Assembly (NCBI GenBank): GCA_964396335.1
Contig: CAYNEX010000095.1
Coordinates: 1-11,193, forward strand
DNA from: ZC4RG30 sp964396335
GTDB lineage: Bacteria > Pseudomonadota > Gammaproteobacteria > Steroidobacterales > Steroidobacteraceae
Direction of reading: 5' to 3'
Length of the DNA stretch: 11,193 nt
Shown here: positions 1 through 6,960 of the stretch, one piece after another
Numbering within the stretch: the first letter of the stretch is position 1
Layout: each line of letters starts with the position of its first letter
Program-made: the position numbers and the translations under genes
Notes under the pieces: model-generated
Told to the model about the DNA's origin: nothing
The model's database searches: none
The model's input: the letters and a program-made list of their open reading frames with translations, nothing else

Positions 1-1426
1 TGTCGGTGACCACCGGCGCCAGCAGGTGCGGGATGCCCTCGTACACCGACAGCTCCAGCATCTTCGGGTCGATCATGATCAGCCGCACGTGCTCGGCGGT
101 GCTCTTGTAGAGCAGCGACAGCACCATCGCGTTGATGCCCACCGACTTGCCCGAGCCGGTGGTACCGGCGATCAAGAGGTGCGGCATGCGGGCGAGGTCG
201 GCGACGATCGGGTTGCCGCCGATGTCCTTGCCCAGCGCCAGCGCCAGCGGCGAATGGACCTCGTCATAGGCGCGCGACTTGATGATCTCGCCCAGCGTCA
301 CGGTCTCGCGCTTCTCGTTCGGGATCTCAAGGCCCATCACCGACTTGCCGGGGATGACCTCGACCACACGCACGGAAATCGCCGACAGCGCGCGCGCCAG
401 GTCCTTGGCCAGACCGGAGATCTGGCTGGCCTTGGTGCCCGGCGCCGGCTGCAGCTCGAAGCGGGTGACCACCGGGCCCGGATGCACGGCGACGACTTCG
501 ACCTGCACGCCGAAGTCGGCCAGCTTGATCTCGACCAGCCGCGACATGGCCTCGAGCGCCTCGGGCGAATAGGCCGCGACCTTCTCGGGCGGATCATCGA
601 GCAGGCTCATCGGCGGCAGCTCGCCCGGCCGCGAATCGAAGATGGTGACCTGGCGTTCCTTCTGCGCGCGCTCGCTCTTCTCGACCACCGGCGCGGGCTT
701 CTCGATGACCGGTGCCACACGCGGCGCGGCCTTCTTGATCTCTTCGCGCACGGCTTCCTGGCGCACGCGCTTGCGCTGCTGGCCCTGGGCCACGTCGCGG
801 CGCGTGGAACGCCAGCCCTTCAGCAGCCCGATGCCATCCCAGAAACCGCGGCCGAGCGTGTCGATGACGGTGAACCAGGAGACATGGAAAGCCAGCGCCA
901 CGCCGGTCATCCACGCCGCCAGCAGCAGCAGCGTGGCGCCGAGGTTGCGCAGGCCGCCGGCCAGCGGCTGGCCGATGGCCTGCCCCAGCACGCCACCGGC
1001 GGTCTGGCGCAGCGTGCCGGCATCCCAGTGCAGCGTCGCCAGCGCGCAGCTGGCCGCCAGCAGCAGCACGAAACCACCGACGCGCAATGCGAGGTTGGTG
1101 CGACTGGCCGGGCGCAGTGCCTCGACACGATTGCGGAACACCAGCCATGCGGCCAGCAGCAGCATCGCCGGCAGCAGGAAGGCCGGACGGCCGAACAGGA
1201 ACAGCAGGAAATCGGCCAGCACGGCGCCGCCCGGTCCGATCAGGTTGCGGACCTCGCCGCCATCACCGGAATAGGACCAGCCGGGATCGCCCGCGTGGTA
1301 ACTGGCCAGGGCCAGCAGCAGGATGACGCCGATGGCCGCCAGCAGCAGGGAGAGTCCCTCGCGCACTGCCTTCAAGACGGCCTGGGTGATTCGGGCGCCA
1401 CCCGAAAGCGAGGTGGACTGGCTCAA
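1..1426 (-). CDS. ftsK: DNA translocase FtsK, N-terminal part (cut by window edge)
   Basis: FtsK anchors at the division septum and pumps DNA to clear and resolve chromosome termini. I read 475 codons on the minus strand from a TTG at 1426 to the window edge. Residues about 23-43, 68-97, 113-131 and 160-185 are hydrophobic membrane segments, matching the four-helix FtsK membrane domain. A charged linker of only some 80 residues (about 186-265) follows, far shorter than in E. coli. The translocase alpha domain and the start of the RecA-like beta domain come next: Walker A GTTGSGKS at 421-428 and the Walker B region LIMIDPK at 449-455. The rest of the motor and the gamma DNA-reading domain lie outside the window. 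The TTG start is chosen because it gives MSQ..., like E. coli FtsK, and because the frame upstream has no ATG or GTG; its ribosome binding site is weak (GGAG 11 nt away). It is transcribed divergently from trxB. Family identity is certain, the start less so. Confidence 0.97.
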   Translation of the reverse strand, partial: MSQSTSLSGGARITQAVLKAVREGLSLLLAAIGVILLLALASYHAGDPGWSYSGDGGEVRNLIGPGGAVLADFLLFLFGRPAFLLPAMLLLAAWLVFRNRVEALRPASRTNLALRVGGFVLLLAASCALATLHWDAGTLRQTAGGVLGQAIGQPLAGGLRNLGATLLLLAAWMTGVALAFHVSWFTVIDTLGRGFWDGIGLLKGWRSTRRDVAQGQQRKRVRQEAVREEIKKAAPRVAPVIEKPAPVVEKSERAQKERQVTIFDSRPGELPPMSLLDDPPEKVAAYSPEALEAMSRLVEIKLADFGVQVEVVAVHPGPVVTRFELQPAPGTKASQISGLAKDLARALSAISVRVVEVIPGKSVMGLEIPNEKRETVTLGEIIKSRAYDEVHSPLALALGKDIGGNPIVADLARMPHLLIAGTTGSGKSVGINAMVLSLLYKSTAEHVRLIMIDPKMLELSVYEGIPHLLAPVVTD

Positions 1427-1452
1427 ACCTTGTGAAGCTCCAGGAAATGCAT

Positions 1453-1464
1453 GTTCATATGAAC
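1453..1464. promoter_or_regulatory. Perfect 12-bp palindrome (GTTCATATGAAC) in the ftsK/trxB divergent gap
   Basis: GTTCATATGAAC is identical to its reverse complement and lies in the 98-nt gap between ftsK and trxB. A second small palindrome, ATGCAT, sits next to it at 1447-1452. Perfect dyads of this length in a divergent promoter region are typical of dimeric regulator sites, but I cannot name a regulator. The half-site order (GTTC then GAAC) is the reverse of the Bacillus-type LexA box and does not match the E. coli CTGT-N8-ACAG box. Confidence 0.4.
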
Positions 1465-1517
1465 GCGCGCCCCATGCAGGTTGCGCCGCTGGACGGCACA
1501 ATAGGCGCCAGAGGTAA

Positions 1518-1523
1518 ATTATA
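1518..1523 (-). promoter_or_regulatory. Candidate -10 element for ftsK
   Basis: The minus strand carries a perfect TATAAT here, about 90 nt upstream of the ftsK TTG start. No good -35 hexamer is visible 16-18 nt upstream, so this is a partial promoter at best. The element overlaps the spacer between the trxB ribosome binding site and the trxB start codon, so transcription from it would begin near the trxB 5' end. Confidence 0.3.
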
Positions 1524-1524
1524 C

Positions 1525-2484
1525 ATGAGCGAGATCATCCACAGTCCCTTGATCGTGCTGGGTTCCGGCCCCGCCGGCTACACCGCGGCCGTGTATTCCG
1601 CGCGCGCCAATCGCGCGCCGCTGCTGATCACCGGACTTGAACAGGGCGGCCAGTTGATGACCACCACCGAGGTGGACAACTGGCCCGGCGATGTCGAGGG
1701 CCTGCTCGGCCCGGACCTGATGGACCGCATGCGCCGGCACGCCGAGCGATTCGGCACGCGTCTGGTGAACGACCACATCCACAAGGCCGACCTGACGCAG
1801 CGCCCCTTCGTGCTCGAGGGTGATGCCGGCCGCTACAGCTGCGATGCGCTGATCATCGCCACCGGCGCCGCCGCCAAGTACCTGGGCCTGCCGTCCGAAG
1901 AAGCCTTCAAGGGCAAGGGCGTGTCCGCCTGCGCCACCTGCGATGGTTTCTTCTTCCGCAACCAGCGCGTCGCCGTGGTCGGCGGCGGCAATACCGCGGT
2001 GGAGGAAGCCCTGTACCTGTCGAACATCGCCGCGCACGTGACCGTGGTGCATCGTCGCGACAGGTTCCGCTGCGAGAAGATCCTGCAGGACCGCCTGTTC
2101 GCGCGGCAGAAGGAAGGCAAGATCGATATCCGCTGGAACCACCAGGTCGATGAGGTGCTGGGTGACGAAAGCGGCGTCACCGGCCTTCGCATCAAGGACC
2201 AGGGCGGCGCAACCAGCACGCTGGATGTCACCGGCGTGTTCATCGCCATCGGCCATGCGCCGAACACGCAACTGTTCGAAGGGCAGCTTGAAATGCGCGG
2301 CGGATACCTGGTCGTCCACAGCGGCCTCGATGGCAATGCCACCGCCACCAGCATCCCGGGCGTCTTTGCCGCCGGTGATGTGGCCGACTCGGTGTACCGC
2401 CAGGCCATCACTTCCGCCGGCTCCGGCTGCATGGCGGCGCTCGACGCCGACCGTTATCTGGAGAGCCTGGAACACCCCGGCTGA
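1525..2484 (+). CDS. trxB: Thioredoxin-disulfide reductase
   Basis: TrxB is the cytoplasmic FAD enzyme that uses NADPH to reduce thioredoxin. The 319-residue product matches the usual length (E. coli about 320). Visible in order: the FAD-binding GSGPAG at 13-18; the EQGGQLMTTTEVDNWPG segment at 39-55; the redox-active CATC with Cys136 and Cys139, followed by DG; the NADPH-binding GGGNTAVEEA at 153-162 with the phosphate-binding HRRDRFR at 176-182; and the C-terminal FAD motif GVFAAGDV at 279-286. I chose the ATG at 1525 because GAGGT at 1511-1515 lies 9 nt upstream and MSE... fits the family; an upstream in-frame ATG at 1432 would add 31 residues and overlap the ftsK leader. It is divergent from ftsK, and its stop codon is one base from the stop of the convergent flippase gene. 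In E. coli trxB also lies between ftsK and aat. Confidence 0.98.
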   Translation: MSEIIHSPLIVLGSGPAGYTAAVYSARANRAPLLITGLEQGGQLMTTTEVDNWPGDVEGLLGPDLMDRMRRHAERFGTRLVNDHIHKADLTQRPFVLEGDAGRYSCDALIIATGAAAKYLGLPSEEAFKGKGVSACATCDGFFFRNQRVAVVGGGNTAVEEALYLSNIAAHVTVVHRRDRFRCEKILQDRLFARQKEGKIDIRWNHQVDEVLGDESGVTGLRIKDQGGATSTLDVTGVFIAIGHAPNTQLFEGQLEMRGGYLVVHSGLDGNATATSIPGVFAAGDVADSVYRQAITSAGSGCMAALDADRYLESLEHPG

Positions 2485-2485
2485 T

Positions 2486-3754
2486 TCATCGCTGCGACGG
2501 GCGGTCCAGCAGACGGGCCGCCAGTCGCATCGACGGCCAGGAACCCAGCGCGCTGCCCGCGGCGATGCCATACAGCACGCCGATCAAGCCGGCACCCATG
2601 CCCAGCGCGGCGCCGACCAGGCTCAGCGCAATGCCCAGCCACAGGTAACGGCTCAGGCGCGCCAGTTCGGCATTGCTGCCGCAGGCGGTGATGATGGCGC
2701 GTGGAATGCCATGGCAGACCTTGGCGGCGCCGGCGAAACAGGCCGCCAGCACCAGCGCGCTGGAGGGTGAATAGCGTCCCCCGGTAATCCAGGTCGCCAG
2801 CGCCGGCGCCACCGCGCACAGCAGCAGGGTGGTGCCCACCAAGGCCACGCCGATCACCTGCAGTTCCTTTCTCACCAGGCCGAGGCGCCCTTCCCGGTCG
2901 CCAGCCATGCGGCGCAGGCCCGGCACCAGCACGAAACCGGCGCCGGTGGTGACGAGCCGGAACGGGAACACCGCGATCGACGCCAGCACGCTGAACATGG
3001 CCAGCGCCGCCGGATCGAGCAGGAAACCCACCACCAGCCGTTCCAGCTGGATCACCAGCACCGCGCCGGCCACAATCGCGGTGGTGGAAAGCCCCAGGCG
3101 CCAGCACGGCGAGGGTTCTTCCACCGCATCGCGCGCCGCGGCCCGGTGCGCCACCCAGCCGGTGATGCCCAGCGCCGAGACCAGCACGCAGTAGCTTTCC
3201 AGCGCATGCCGCGACATCCATTGCGGGATGACCAGCGCTGCCAGGCCCAGGCCCAGCAAGACCCAGTCGGGTGAGGTCTGGACCAGGAAGGCTGCGCGCT
3301 TGCGGCCCTCGCGCAGCAGTGCCGCGCAGGACACCCATACCAGCGTCCCGCAGGCGATCACCATCACCAGCAGCACCGAATCGGGCGCAAACCCCTCGGT
3401 CAGCCCCGCCAGCGCCGCCGCCAGCACCCCGGCGGCCGTGCCGGGCACCAGCAGCCGCAGCAGCAGGCCCCTGCCCGGACGCAGCCGGTCGCGCAGCACC
3501 ACCTGGCTCAGGCCCAGCGTCGCCACCTGTGACACCACGATGAACAGTGCGATCGCCAGCGACAGGTGCGCGAAGTCCTCGGTGCGCATCTCGCGCGCCA
3601 GCAACAGGTTGCCGACCGCGAACGCGGCGCCGGAGAAAGCGAAGGAGGCTGCGGCGACTAGGCTAGGACTGATTCTGGTTAGCGATGCCAGCAGGCCGGT
3701 TGCGCGAAGGCTCAGGTTGGTTCCATCTGTTGTAAGCGGCGCAGCCCGCGACAC
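2486..3754 (-). CDS. Wzx-like polysaccharide flippase / polytopic membrane protein
   Basis: The product (up to 422 residues) is almost entirely hydrophobic, with about 11-12 membrane segments, for example near residues 30-52, 62-85, 97-117, 123-145, 156-180, 221-245, 250-280, 300-325 and 365-400. Its size and pattern, with short polar loops and an N-terminal stretch SFAFSGAAFAVGNLLLAREM, fit the oligosaccharide flippase (Wzx/RfbX, MOP superfamily) class, which moves lipid-linked sugars across the inner membrane. No residue in this family is diagnostic by eye, so the substrate is unknown. It follows a glycosyltransferase gene in the same direction and overlaps it by 92 nt if the GTG at 3754 is the start. 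That GTG has no well-spaced ribosome binding site; a later CTG near 3715 with GGAACC upstream is an alternative, and the first membrane segment only begins near residue 30. The overlap suggests translational coupling. The gene converges on trxB with a 1-nt gap. It could be another polytopic export protein. Confidence 0.75.
   Translation of the reverse strand: MSRAAPLTTDGTNLSLRATGLLASLTRISPSLVAAASFAFSGAAFAVGNLLLAREMRTEDFAHLSLAIALFIVVSQVATLGLSQVVLRDRLRPGRGLLLRLLVPGTAAGVLAAALAGLTEGFAPDSVLLVMVIACGTLVWVSCAALLREGRKRAAFLVQTSPDWVLLGLGLAALVIPQWMSRHALESYCVLVSALGITGWVAHRAAARDAVEEPSPCWRLGLSTTAIVAGAVLVIQLERLVVGFLLDPAALAMFSVLASIAVFPFRLVTTGAGFVLVPGLRRMAGDREGRLGLVRKELQVIGVALVGTTLLLCAVAPALATWITGGRYSPSSALVLAACFAGAAKVCHGIPRAIITACGSNAELARLSRYLWLGIALSLVGAALGMGAGLIGVLYGIAAGSALGSWPSMRLAARLLDRPSQR
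2500..2522. terminator. Weak hairpin just past the trxB stop
   Basis: GGCGGTCC at 2500-2507 can pair with GGGCCGCC at 2515-2522 (8 bp including one G-U, 7-nt loop), 16 nt after the trxB stop and inside the 3' end of the flippase coding region. No T tract follows, so it is only a possible trxB 3' end, and coding composition could produce it by chance. Confidence 0.2.
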
Positions 3755-4712
3755 TTCCCAGCGTATAGATGAAACGTCCCCAGATGACGAAGGGCAATAC
3801 CGGGATCAGGGAGCGGATTCGTCCTACCCGCCAGCTCTCCATGAAGATCTTTGCCGTATGCATCAGGAAATACAGCGGCGAGAGCAGCACGAACAGCGGC
3901 AGCGAAGGCACCAGGTAGCGGCTGTACGGCAGCGCCGGACGGTGCATCAGGCGGAACACCGTGCCGTAGCGGGCCACCAGGAACACGTGCGAGTAGTACG
4001 ACCGCAGGGTCTCGCGATGGTTGTCGTGCACCACCTTGATCGAAGGGTCGTGCTGCACCAGGTAACCGGCGCGATGCACGCGATAGGTGAATTCGTAGTC
4101 CTGGATCCGCCGCCAGGTCGAGCCGAAGCCGCCCACCCGCTCGAACACCGGACGGCGCAGCATGGCGTTCGACACCGTGGTGTACTGGTAATTGCGTGGA
4201 CCGGGCTGGTAGTCACGGAAGCGTTCCGCCACGTCATAAACGCGGTTGGCGAGGTTCTTCTTGGTATGGTCGGACAGGTAGGAACCGGAGACCACACCCA
4301 GGCGCGGATCCTGCACCAGGCGCTGCACCAGCCGCGCCACCGTACCGGGCAGCACCGTGCAGTCCGCATCAAGCAGGTAAACCAGGTCGTGGCTGGCGGC
4401 GCGGATGCCGGTATTGCGTGCCGCCGACACGCCGAGGTTGCGCGGATGCCGGATCAGCCGCACGCCCGGGAAGCGCAGCACCGCATCCGCGGTGCCGTCG
4501 GTGCTGCCGTCATCGACAACGATGATCTCCAGGTCCGGGTAGTCATGCCGCAGCAGCTGCTCGATGGTGCGGCCGATCTTGTGGGCGAGATTGAAGGCCG
4601 GGAGGATGGCCGACACGGGAGGCCGGGCCCATTCCTGGCACCGGCGTTCTTGCGGTGGAGTCTGCATCGATCCCGAGGCTATCGACGCGGGCCGGCGGGC
4701 AATGCCCGGCAT
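3663..4712 (-). CDS. Family 2 (GT-A) glycosyltransferase with C-terminal membrane segments
   Basis: This enzyme should transfer a sugar from a nucleotide-sugar donor during envelope or exopolysaccharide synthesis. From the ATG at 4712 (349 residues) the GT-A fold begins at VSAILPAFN (33-41), with the nucleotide-binding VVDDGSTDGT at 65-74, RNLGVSAARNTGI at 91-103, and the metal-binding LLDADC at 114-118. QDYEF at 204-208 is in the place of the catalytic ED-type motif. Two hydrophobic C-terminal stretches (about 264-286 and 302-327) suggest attachment to the inner membrane. The open frame extends to a GTG at 4784. I prefer 4712 because AAGG lies 6 nt upstream; the ATG at 4667 would also leave the whole domain intact. 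It is first in a two-gene unit with the flippase and divergent from the DUF482 gene. The glycan cannot be named. Confidence 0.9.
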   Translation of the reverse strand: MPGIARRPASIASGSMQTPPQERRCQEWARPPVSAILPAFNLAHKIGRTIEQLLRHDYPDLEIIVVDDGSTDGTADAVLRFPGVRLIRHPRNLGVSAARNTGIRAASHDLVYLLDADCTVLPGTVARLVQRLVQDPRLGVVSGSYLSDHTKKNLANRVYDVAERFRDYQPGPRNYQYTTVSNAMLRRPVFERVGGFGSTWRRIQDYEFTYRVHRAGYLVQHDPSIKVVHDNHRETLRSYYSHVFLVARYGTVFRLMHRPALPYSRYLVPSLPLFVLLSPLYFLMHTAKIFMESWRVGRIRSLIPVLPFVIWGRFIYTLGSVAGCAAYNRWNQPEPSRNRPAGIANQNQS

Positions 4713-4762
4713 CGGCAACCTTGGACCGTAGGAGATATCCCGCACTCCTTTCCGGCTGCCGC

Positions 4763-4791
4763 TCGACTGTCCTGCGTCGCGCACCTAGCAT
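4763..4791 (+). promoter_or_regulatory. Candidate promoter of the DUF482-aat unit
   Basis: TCGACT at 4763-4768 (4 of 6 to TTGACA) and TAGCAT at 4786-4791 (4 of 6 to TATAAT) are 17 bp apart. Transcription would start near 4798, roughly 20 nt before the preferred GTG at 4820. In such GC-rich sequence a match of this quality is only suggestive. Confidence 0.3.
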
Positions 4792-4819
4792 CTGCGGACC
4801 GACCTGATTGGCGACCAGC

Positions 4820-5953
4820 GTGCGACTGAAGGAACTGACGCAGATCACCGACATCCCCGCACAGCAGTGGAATGCACTGCGCGGCGCGCGCTGTCCGTTC
4901 CTGCGGCACGCGTTCCTGGCGGCGCTGGAAGAGACCGGCTGCGTCGGACGCGACACCGGCTGGCAGCCGGCGCACCTGGCCTGGTTCGAAGGCGAACAGC
5001 TCCTCGCCGCGATGCCCGTGTATCGCAAGGCGCATTCCTGGGGCGAATTCGTGTTCGACTTCGCCTGGGCGCAGGCCTATGAGCGCAACGGCCTGGCGTA
5101 TTACCCGAAGCTGCTGGTGGCCGTGCCGTACTCGCCGGTGAATGCGGCGCGGCTGCTGGTCGCGCCGGGCGAGGATGCGGAAGCGATGCGGGCGCGCATG
5201 ATCGAGGCGCTGGAATCCAGCTGCCGGGCAGGGAACCTGTCATCGGCGCATGCGCTGTTCCTTGGCGAAGAAGAACAGCAGGCCTTCGCCCGCGCCGGCT
5301 GGCTGACCCGCCGCGACGTGCAGTTCCACTGGCGCAACCGCGGCTACGGCAGCTTCGATGATTACCTCGCCGGCATGCGTTCGGAAAAACGCAAGCAGCT
5401 GAAACGCGAGCGGCGGCGCGTGGCCGAAAGTGGCGTGCGTTACCGCACGGTGCATGGCCACGACATCACGCCCGACGAGCTGCGCTTCGCCTTCGAGGTG
5501 CACCGGCGCACCTTCCACCTGCATGGCCACGAGCCCTACCTCACCCTGCCCTTCTTCGAGCGCATCGCGCGCGAGCTCGGCGCGGCCTTCATGGTGAAGC
5601 TGGCCTTCATCGGCAACTCGCCGGTTGCCGCGGCCATCTTCATGGTGGGCGAAGACACCCTCTATGGCCGTTACTGGGGCGCCACCGGCGAACTGCACAG
5701 CCTGCATTTCGAGACCTGCTACTACCAGGGCATCGACTACTGCATCGCGCATGGCCTCGACCGCTTCGAACCCGGCACCCAGGGTGAACACAAGCTGGTG
5801 CGCGGTTTCGAACCCACCTTCACGCATTCGGCGCATTACATCGCCGACCCGCGCTTCCGCTCCGCCATCGCGAACTTCCTCGAACAGGAACGCGTCGCGC
5901 TGGACCGTTATGCCGGCAGCGCCGGTGAACACACGCCCTTCCATCGCGGATGA
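4820..5953 (+). CDS. COG3146/DUF482 FemAB-like (GNAT-fold) N-acyltransferase
   Basis: This soluble, roughly 377-residue protein matches the family annotated as DUF482, FemAB_like or GNAT N-acetyltransferase, once called peptidoglycan biosynthesis/recognition. Its role is not established. Family hallmarks are visible: NALRG..CPFLRHAFLAALEETG at 18-40, TGWQPAHLA at 46-54, the GEFVFDFAWAQAYERNGL stretch at 75-92, YYPKLLVAVPYSPV at 94-107, a basic SEKRKQLKRERRR segment at 188-200, and the C-terminal EPGTQGEHKLVRGFEPTFTHSAHYI at 317-341. FemAB relatives transfer amino acids from aminoacyl-tRNA to peptidoglycan; whether this subgroup does so is unknown. I chose GTG at 4820; an in-frame TTG at 4808 would add four residues, and neither has a clear ribosome binding site. 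Its stop overlaps the aat start in ATGA, so the two are translationally coupled. Confidence 0.9.
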   Translation: MRLKELTQITDIPAQQWNALRGARCPFLRHAFLAALEETGCVGRDTGWQPAHLAWFEGEQLLAAMPVYRKAHSWGEFVFDFAWAQAYERNGLAYYPKLLVAVPYSPVNAARLLVAPGEDAEAMRARMIEALESSCRAGNLSSAHALFLGEEEQQAFARAGWLTRRDVQFHWRNRGYGSFDDYLAGMRSEKRKQLKRERRRVAESGVRYRTVHGHDITPDELRFAFEVHRRTFHLHGHEPYLTLPFFERIARELGAAFMVKLAFIGNSPVAAAIFMVGEDTLYGRYWGATGELHSLHFETCYYQGIDYCIAHGLDRFEPGTQGEHKLVRGFEPTFTHSAHYIADPRFRSAIANFLEQERVALDRYAGSAGEHTPFHRG

Positions 5954-6627
5954 CCGGCGTCGCCTTCATTTCCCCGGATCACCCCGCCGACTGGTTTCCA
6001 CCGGTCAGCCAGGCGCTGCAGGAACCGCAGGGACTGCTGGCCGTGGGCGGCGAACTGTCGCCGCAGCGGCTCGCCGCCGCCTATTCGCGCGGCATCTTCC
6101 CCTGGTATGGCGAGGGCGAGCCGGTGCTGTGGTGGTCGCCCGATCCGCGCGAGGTGCTGCTGCCGGCCGAATTCCACCGCTCGCGCAGCCTGCAGAAGCG
6201 GCTGCGCAGCGGCGAATACGCCGTCACGATGGATACCGCCTTCGCCGACGTGATCGGCGCCTGCGCCGGATTGCGCCGTGACGGTCCCGGCACCTGGATC
6301 ACCGACGAGATGCGCGATGCCTACATCGCGCTGCACCGCCTGGGCCGGGCGCACAGCGTGGAAACCTGGTTCGGCGATGAGCTGGTGGGCGGGCTCTACG
6401 GGGTGCGCTCAGGCCGGGTGTTCTGCGGCGAGTCGATGTTCAGCCGGCGGGATGACGCCTCGAAGGCGGCGCTGGCCTGGCTGGTGGACCAGTGCCCCGC
6501 CCTGGGCATCGACCTGATCGACTGCCAGCTGCCCAATCCGCACCTGCGGCGGCTGGGAAGCCGGCCCATGCCCCGCAGCCAGTTCCTTGAATTTCTTGGC
6601 GGTCAGGCCGGCTTCGACCCCGCCTGA
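5950..6627 (+). CDS. aat: Leucyl/phenylalanyl-tRNA--protein transferase
   Basis: Aat transfers Leu or Phe from charged tRNA to proteins that start with Lys or Arg, making primary N-degrons for ClpS-ClpAP. The 225-residue length is close to E. coli Aat (234). Family signatures in order: GLLAVGGELSPQRLAAAYSRGIFPW at 28-52, WWSPDPREVL at 61-70, the TWITDEM segment at 115-121, HSVETW at 135-140, GLYGV at 148-152, GESMFSR at 160-166 and DCQLPNPHLRRLGS at 191-204. Glu161 and Gln193 align with the residues implicated in catalysis in the E. coli enzyme (Glu156 and Gln188 as I recall). The ATG at 5950 overlaps the previous stop by four bases, which supports this start. infA follows after 105 nt, and clpA and clpS lie just beyond it, so the window holds both halves of the pathway. 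Confidence 0.98.
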   Translation: MTGVAFISPDHPADWFPPVSQALQEPQGLLAVGGELSPQRLAAAYSRGIFPWYGEGEPVLWWSPDPREVLLPAEFHRSRSLQKRLRSGEYAVTMDTAFADVIGACAGLRRDGPGTWITDEMRDAYIALHRLGRAHSVETWFGDELVGGLYGVRSGRVFCGESMFSRRDDASKAALAWLVDQCPALGIDLIDCQLPNPHLRRLGSRPMPRSQFLEFLGGQAGFDPA

Positions 6628-6672
6628 CAGCCCGCAGGGCCCCCGGGATAGCCCGGTTCCGGACCGCCATCG

Positions 6673-6701
6673 TTGCTTTGCGGGCCCGCTTTATGCAGAA
6701 T
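6673..6701 (+). promoter_or_regulatory. Candidate infA promoter
   Basis: TTGCTT at 6673-6678 and CAGAAT at 6696-6701 are separated by 17 bp. The -10 matches the consensus at 4 of 6 positions, the -35 only in its TTG. A start near 6708 would give infA a leader of about 25 nt. The rest of the 105-nt aat-infA gap holds only two small GC hairpins with no T tract. Confidence 0.35.
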
Positions 6702-6732
6702 CCGCGACCTCTTTTACGCATTGACGGACGGC

Positions 6733-6951
6733 ATGGCCAAAGACGACGCGATTCAGATGGAAGGTGAAGTGATCGAAACCCTTCCCAACACGACGTTTCG
6801 CGTGCAGTTGAAGAATGGCCATGTGGTCACGGCCCACATCTCGGGCAAGATGCGCAAGAACTACATCCGCATCCTGACCGGTGACGCCGTCACCGTCGAA
6901 ATGACGCCCTACGACCTGAGCAAGGGTCGCATCGTCTACCGCGGCCGCTGA
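6733..6951 (+). CDS. infA: Translation initiation factor IF-1
   Basis: IF-1 is a single OB-fold protein that binds the A site of the 30S subunit during initiation. The product is exactly 72 residues, the family norm. It starts MAKDDAIQMEGEVIETLPNT and contains the near-invariant segments FRVQLKNGHVVTAHISGK, MRKNYIRILTGD and LSKGRIVYR; it differs from E. coli IF-1 by only scattered conservative changes. I chose the ATG at 6733; the open frame extends back to 6673, but those residues do not belong to the family and cover the candidate promoter. The upstream bases (GGACGG) are only a weak ribosome binding site. The aat-infA adjacency is shared with E. coli. In E. coli the tRNA gene serW separates infA from clpA; here the gap is 54 nt with no tRNA. 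Confidence 0.98.
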   Translation: MAKDDAIQMEGEVIETLPNTTFRVQLKNGHVVTAHISGKMRKNYIRILTGDAVTVEMTPYDLSKGRIVYRGR

Positions 6952-6960
6952 GGCGGTCCC

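Noticed and set aside
26..1435. A 469-codon open frame on the plus strand opposite ftsK
   Set aside because: Its product is rich in Arg, His and Gln with no recognisable fold, and the opposite strand encodes FtsK throughout.
1453..1464. Palindrome as a LexA (SOS) box for ftsK
   Set aside because: The order is GTTC-N4-GAAC, the reverse of the Bacillus-type GAAC-N4-GTTC, and it does not match CTGT-N8-ACAG.
1481..1524. A plus-strand promoter for trxB
   Set aside because: Hexamers such as CACAAT at 1497-1502 or TAAATT at 1515-1520 lack a -35 at suitable spacing.
1519..2571. A 350-codon open frame on the minus strand opposite trxB
   Set aside because: Shadow of trxB with no domain; it would also overlap the flippase 3' end.
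3228..4829. A 533-codon open frame on the plus strand opposite the flippase and glycosyltransferase
   Set aside because: Codon-position GC bias explains it; the product resembles no family and the minus strand has clear GT-A motifs.
6630..6656. Two small hairpins after aat (GCCC/GGGC and CCGGG/CCCGG)
   Set aside because: Stems of 4 and 5 bp with no T tract are expected by chance in DNA this rich in G and C, so no terminator is called.
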